Shown: positions 31,120 through 32,992 of the stretch, piece by piece
Numbering within the stretch: the first letter of the stretch is position 1
How the letters are laid out: every line of letters starts with the position of its first letter
Origin: Macrocybe gigantea
Lineage: Eukaryota; Basidiomycota; Agaricomycetes; Agaricales; Callistosporiaceae
Assembly: GCA_011319805.1 (NCBI GenBank)
Contig: SJRY01000035.1
Span: 1 to 32,992 of the forward strand
Length of the DNA: 32,992 bases
Direction of reading: 5' to 3'
Program-made: the position numbers and the translations under genes
The notes under the pieces: model-generated
Databases searched by the model: none
Told to the model about the DNA's origin: nothing
What the model saw: only the letters and a program-made list of their open reading frames with translations

Positions 31120-31435
31120 GATCGCTGTCGTTTCCCTCGTCAAGGCCTTTGCAAGACGCGTATACCTGGCCGTCGAACGGACTGTAGTGGCGACGCGATG
31201 GAGCATCCACCAAATAAATGAAAATAGAAAATAAAAGACAGAAATACACATTTGTTTTGTTGGCTGAGCCAAGGCGTCGTTCCGTCTCGGCAGGGTCCTG
31301 TGGGATATCTTTCGCGCTGCTTAAATTATCCTAGCTCTCACCTCCCTCTCATTCTCTTCTTCCCCGCGCTTCTTATCACTCGCCTTATCTCGTCGGACTT
31401 CTCGAGCTCGCCGTCCTCGACCTCCGCCCTATTAC
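31120..31435. promoter_or_regulatory. Shared promoter region of TRM2 and MAM3
   Basis: 316 bases separate the two divergent start codons (230 if TRM2 starts at 31206). The segment near 31320-31430 is rich in CT, as often seen just before fungal transcription starts. No specific factor site was identified. Confidence 0.4.
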
Positions 31436-32992
31436 ATGAGACACAACCCGCGGCACTATCTCTTGCTCGTCTTAGCGCGGCTTGTCCTCGCCTCTCCACT
31501 ATTGAATTTCGCGTCTGGTGGCAGCGACGGCAACGGCAACGGCGGGGTGCTCCATGGCCACCACCGCGCGCAAAAGGAAGTCCCGGAGCCCGGCTCGCCC
31601 GAGTTCTGGTCCAAGATCATCATCAGCGCGTCGCTCGTCCTTGCAGGAGGCTTTTGCTGGGTATGATACATTTCAAAGATAGGGCAGGGAAGACGTCTTA
31701 TCTCCTTGTCTAGGTTGACGCTCGGTCTCATGGGCCTGGATGAGCTGCACCTCCGTGTTTTGGCCACTTCGTCGGAAGACCCCGTCGAGCAGTCGAACGC
31801 GAAGAAAGGTACATCCCCAATCACTTCGCCTACTGCCCATTTACCACTCTACAATTGCTTTAGTTCTCAATTTAATGCAAAGAGGAAGACATTGGGTTCT
31901 AGTCGTGCGTATCCTTTTCTCTGTCCTACCCCGGAGTTTGTCCTTATATGCGCCGTTTCTTTTCTCACCAAGGTGTTGCTACTTTGCAATGTGGTTCGTG
32001 TCTCATTCTTGCGATACGCTTCGGCCATTTGAAAGGGTCATGCTATTCTCGTGTTAACGCTGTTCTGATTTAGGTTGTCAATGAGAGTTTGCCCATCTTT
32101 CTCGACAGCGCCGTAAGTTGCCCCTTGCGTCTCCATCAGTCATTGGCTTGTCTTCCTCATATGTCACCATATAGATTGGAGGCGGCTTCGCTGCTATCGC
32201 TATCTCTACGACTACAATAGGTGAGAACATTATATTTACGCCTCCGCATACTGGTAAAAACCTTCACCCCTCTCAGTCATCTTCGGGTATGTCCCTCCTG
32301 TCTCTCCATATAGAAAACGTCTCACGAAATTGCATCGTCATTCGCCCTGTCATGACTTCAACTCCTTAGAGAGTGAGTACATCAACAAATCCGCTCGTCC
32401 ATTGTGATCAAGTTTACCAAAGCCAAAACCTTTTTTTTGTTCCTCCCTCGTACCTTGACCTAGGATCATTCCACAAGCTGTATGCGTGCGGTACGGACTT
32501 TCGATAGGCGCTAAATGCGCACCACTTGTTTTGTGTTTAATGTGGCTTCTGGGTGCGTCTCTTTCCTTCAAATTTCGGATCGAATTTCTCAAAACTAAAT
32601 AATATGTTACGAAAAAGCTCCAATTGCATGGCCGATAGCTAAACTTCTGGACTTTGTGCTGGGCGGGGAGAGTCTCACACTTACCGCAAGGCCGAGCTCA
32701 AGTCGTTCCTCCAATTCCACCGTACGGGCGAGGAACCACTCCGCGACGACGAGATTGCCATCTTGAACGGCGTGCTCGAACTCAGCGCGAAAAAGGTTGA
32801 AACTATCATGACGCCTATCAAGGTGCGTGTTGAGGATCATCTCTTGTTCTACTTAACGCTTTCACCCTTTTCTGTTTGATGCCTTATTTGTGGTGCTGAC
32901 ACGTCGGTGGGGCAGGACACTGTTACTCTGAGCGCGGATTGTGTCTTAGACTCCAAAATGGTTGATTCGATGTACGCTCCTCTGTTCTCACT
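31436..32992 (+). CDS. MAM3: CNNM/DUF21 membrane protein, Mam3-like (3' end outside window)
   Basis: Mam3/CNNM proteins are membrane proteins of metal-ion balance with a DUF21 domain and cytosolic CBS domains; yeast Mam3 sits in the vacuole membrane. The start has a signal-like [15 protein letters not shown], then [102 protein letters not shown] and [14 protein letters not shown], and the CBS linker [11 protein letters not shown]. Exons are 31436-31660, 31714-31808, 31864-31904, 31973-31993, 32074-32112, 32175-32220, 32277-32286, 32370-32372, 32464-32552, 32618-32822, 32916-32970. The 3-nt exon supplies part of the invariant Glu codon of FGEIIPQA. Frame breaks occur at about 31648-31655 (before FAGLTLG) and 32671-32677 (before HTYRKAEL). 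The gene continues beyond the window. Confidence 0.88.

Noticed and set aside
1..32992. CRISPR arrays, rRNA genes, bacterial-type operons
   Set aside because: No direct-repeat and spacer structure or rRNA-like sequence was seen. Introns in almost all genes show a eukaryotic genome.

Overview
The window looks like nuclear DNA of a filamentous basidiomycete, most likely an agaricomycete. The protein-coding genes are split by many short introns (mostly 45-60 nt) with GT-AG ends. The repertoire is typical of that group: a cerato-platanin, a GH12 endoglucanase, a DOPA 4,5-dioxygenase, a fungal CACTA (Tnp2-like) transposase and several families I know only as multi-copy agaricomycete proteins without function. 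I cannot name the species.

Layout. Positions 224-7703 hold a decayed glyoxalase-like gene, two broken copies of a secreted or membrane protein with a Ser/Thr-rich stalk, one transmembrane helix and a C-terminal PPxY motif, and between them an apparently intact DOPA 4,5-dioxygenase (minus strand, 3863-5101). After an AT-rich spacer (7704-8155), positions 8156-18350 form an accessory block: four unidentified small or medium genes in alternating orientation (8156-9136 -, 9593-10373 +, 10531-12757 -, 13358-13588 +), a nearly full-length CACTA transposase (13963-17233 +), one small minus gene and a probable gene remnant. The divergent pair around 12757/13358 shares an upstream region carrying a 13-bp motif three times on each side, in inverted orientation.

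Positions 19289-22938 are conserved metabolism, both on the minus strand: ribose-phosphate pyrophosphokinase (PRS) and glutamate 5-kinase (PRO1). Positions 22939-25293 contain unidentified sequence and a third, better preserved copy of the PPxY membrane protein. Positions 26251-28323 hold two secreted-protein genes placed tail to tail, a GH12 glycoside hydrolase and a cerato-platanin, each with a TATA box about 45 bp before its start codon. The right end has a tRNA uracil-5-methyltransferase (TRM2, minus) divergent from a CNNM/DUF21 membrane protein (MAM3, plus, cut by the window end).

Two themes run through the window. First, reading frames are broken by single missing bases, usually in short homopolymers, in both accessory genes and conserved ones (TRM2, MAM3), so assembly error must be separated from real decay; two PPxY copies also have in-frame stop codons, which point to true pseudogenes. 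Second, splicing is unusual: exons of 3, 5, 8, 10 and 14 nt, two GC-AG introns, and several candidate introns of 35-44 nt. I found no clear evidence of a new multi-gene system. The best candidates for follow-up are the PPxY protein family, the inverted motif array and the microexons.
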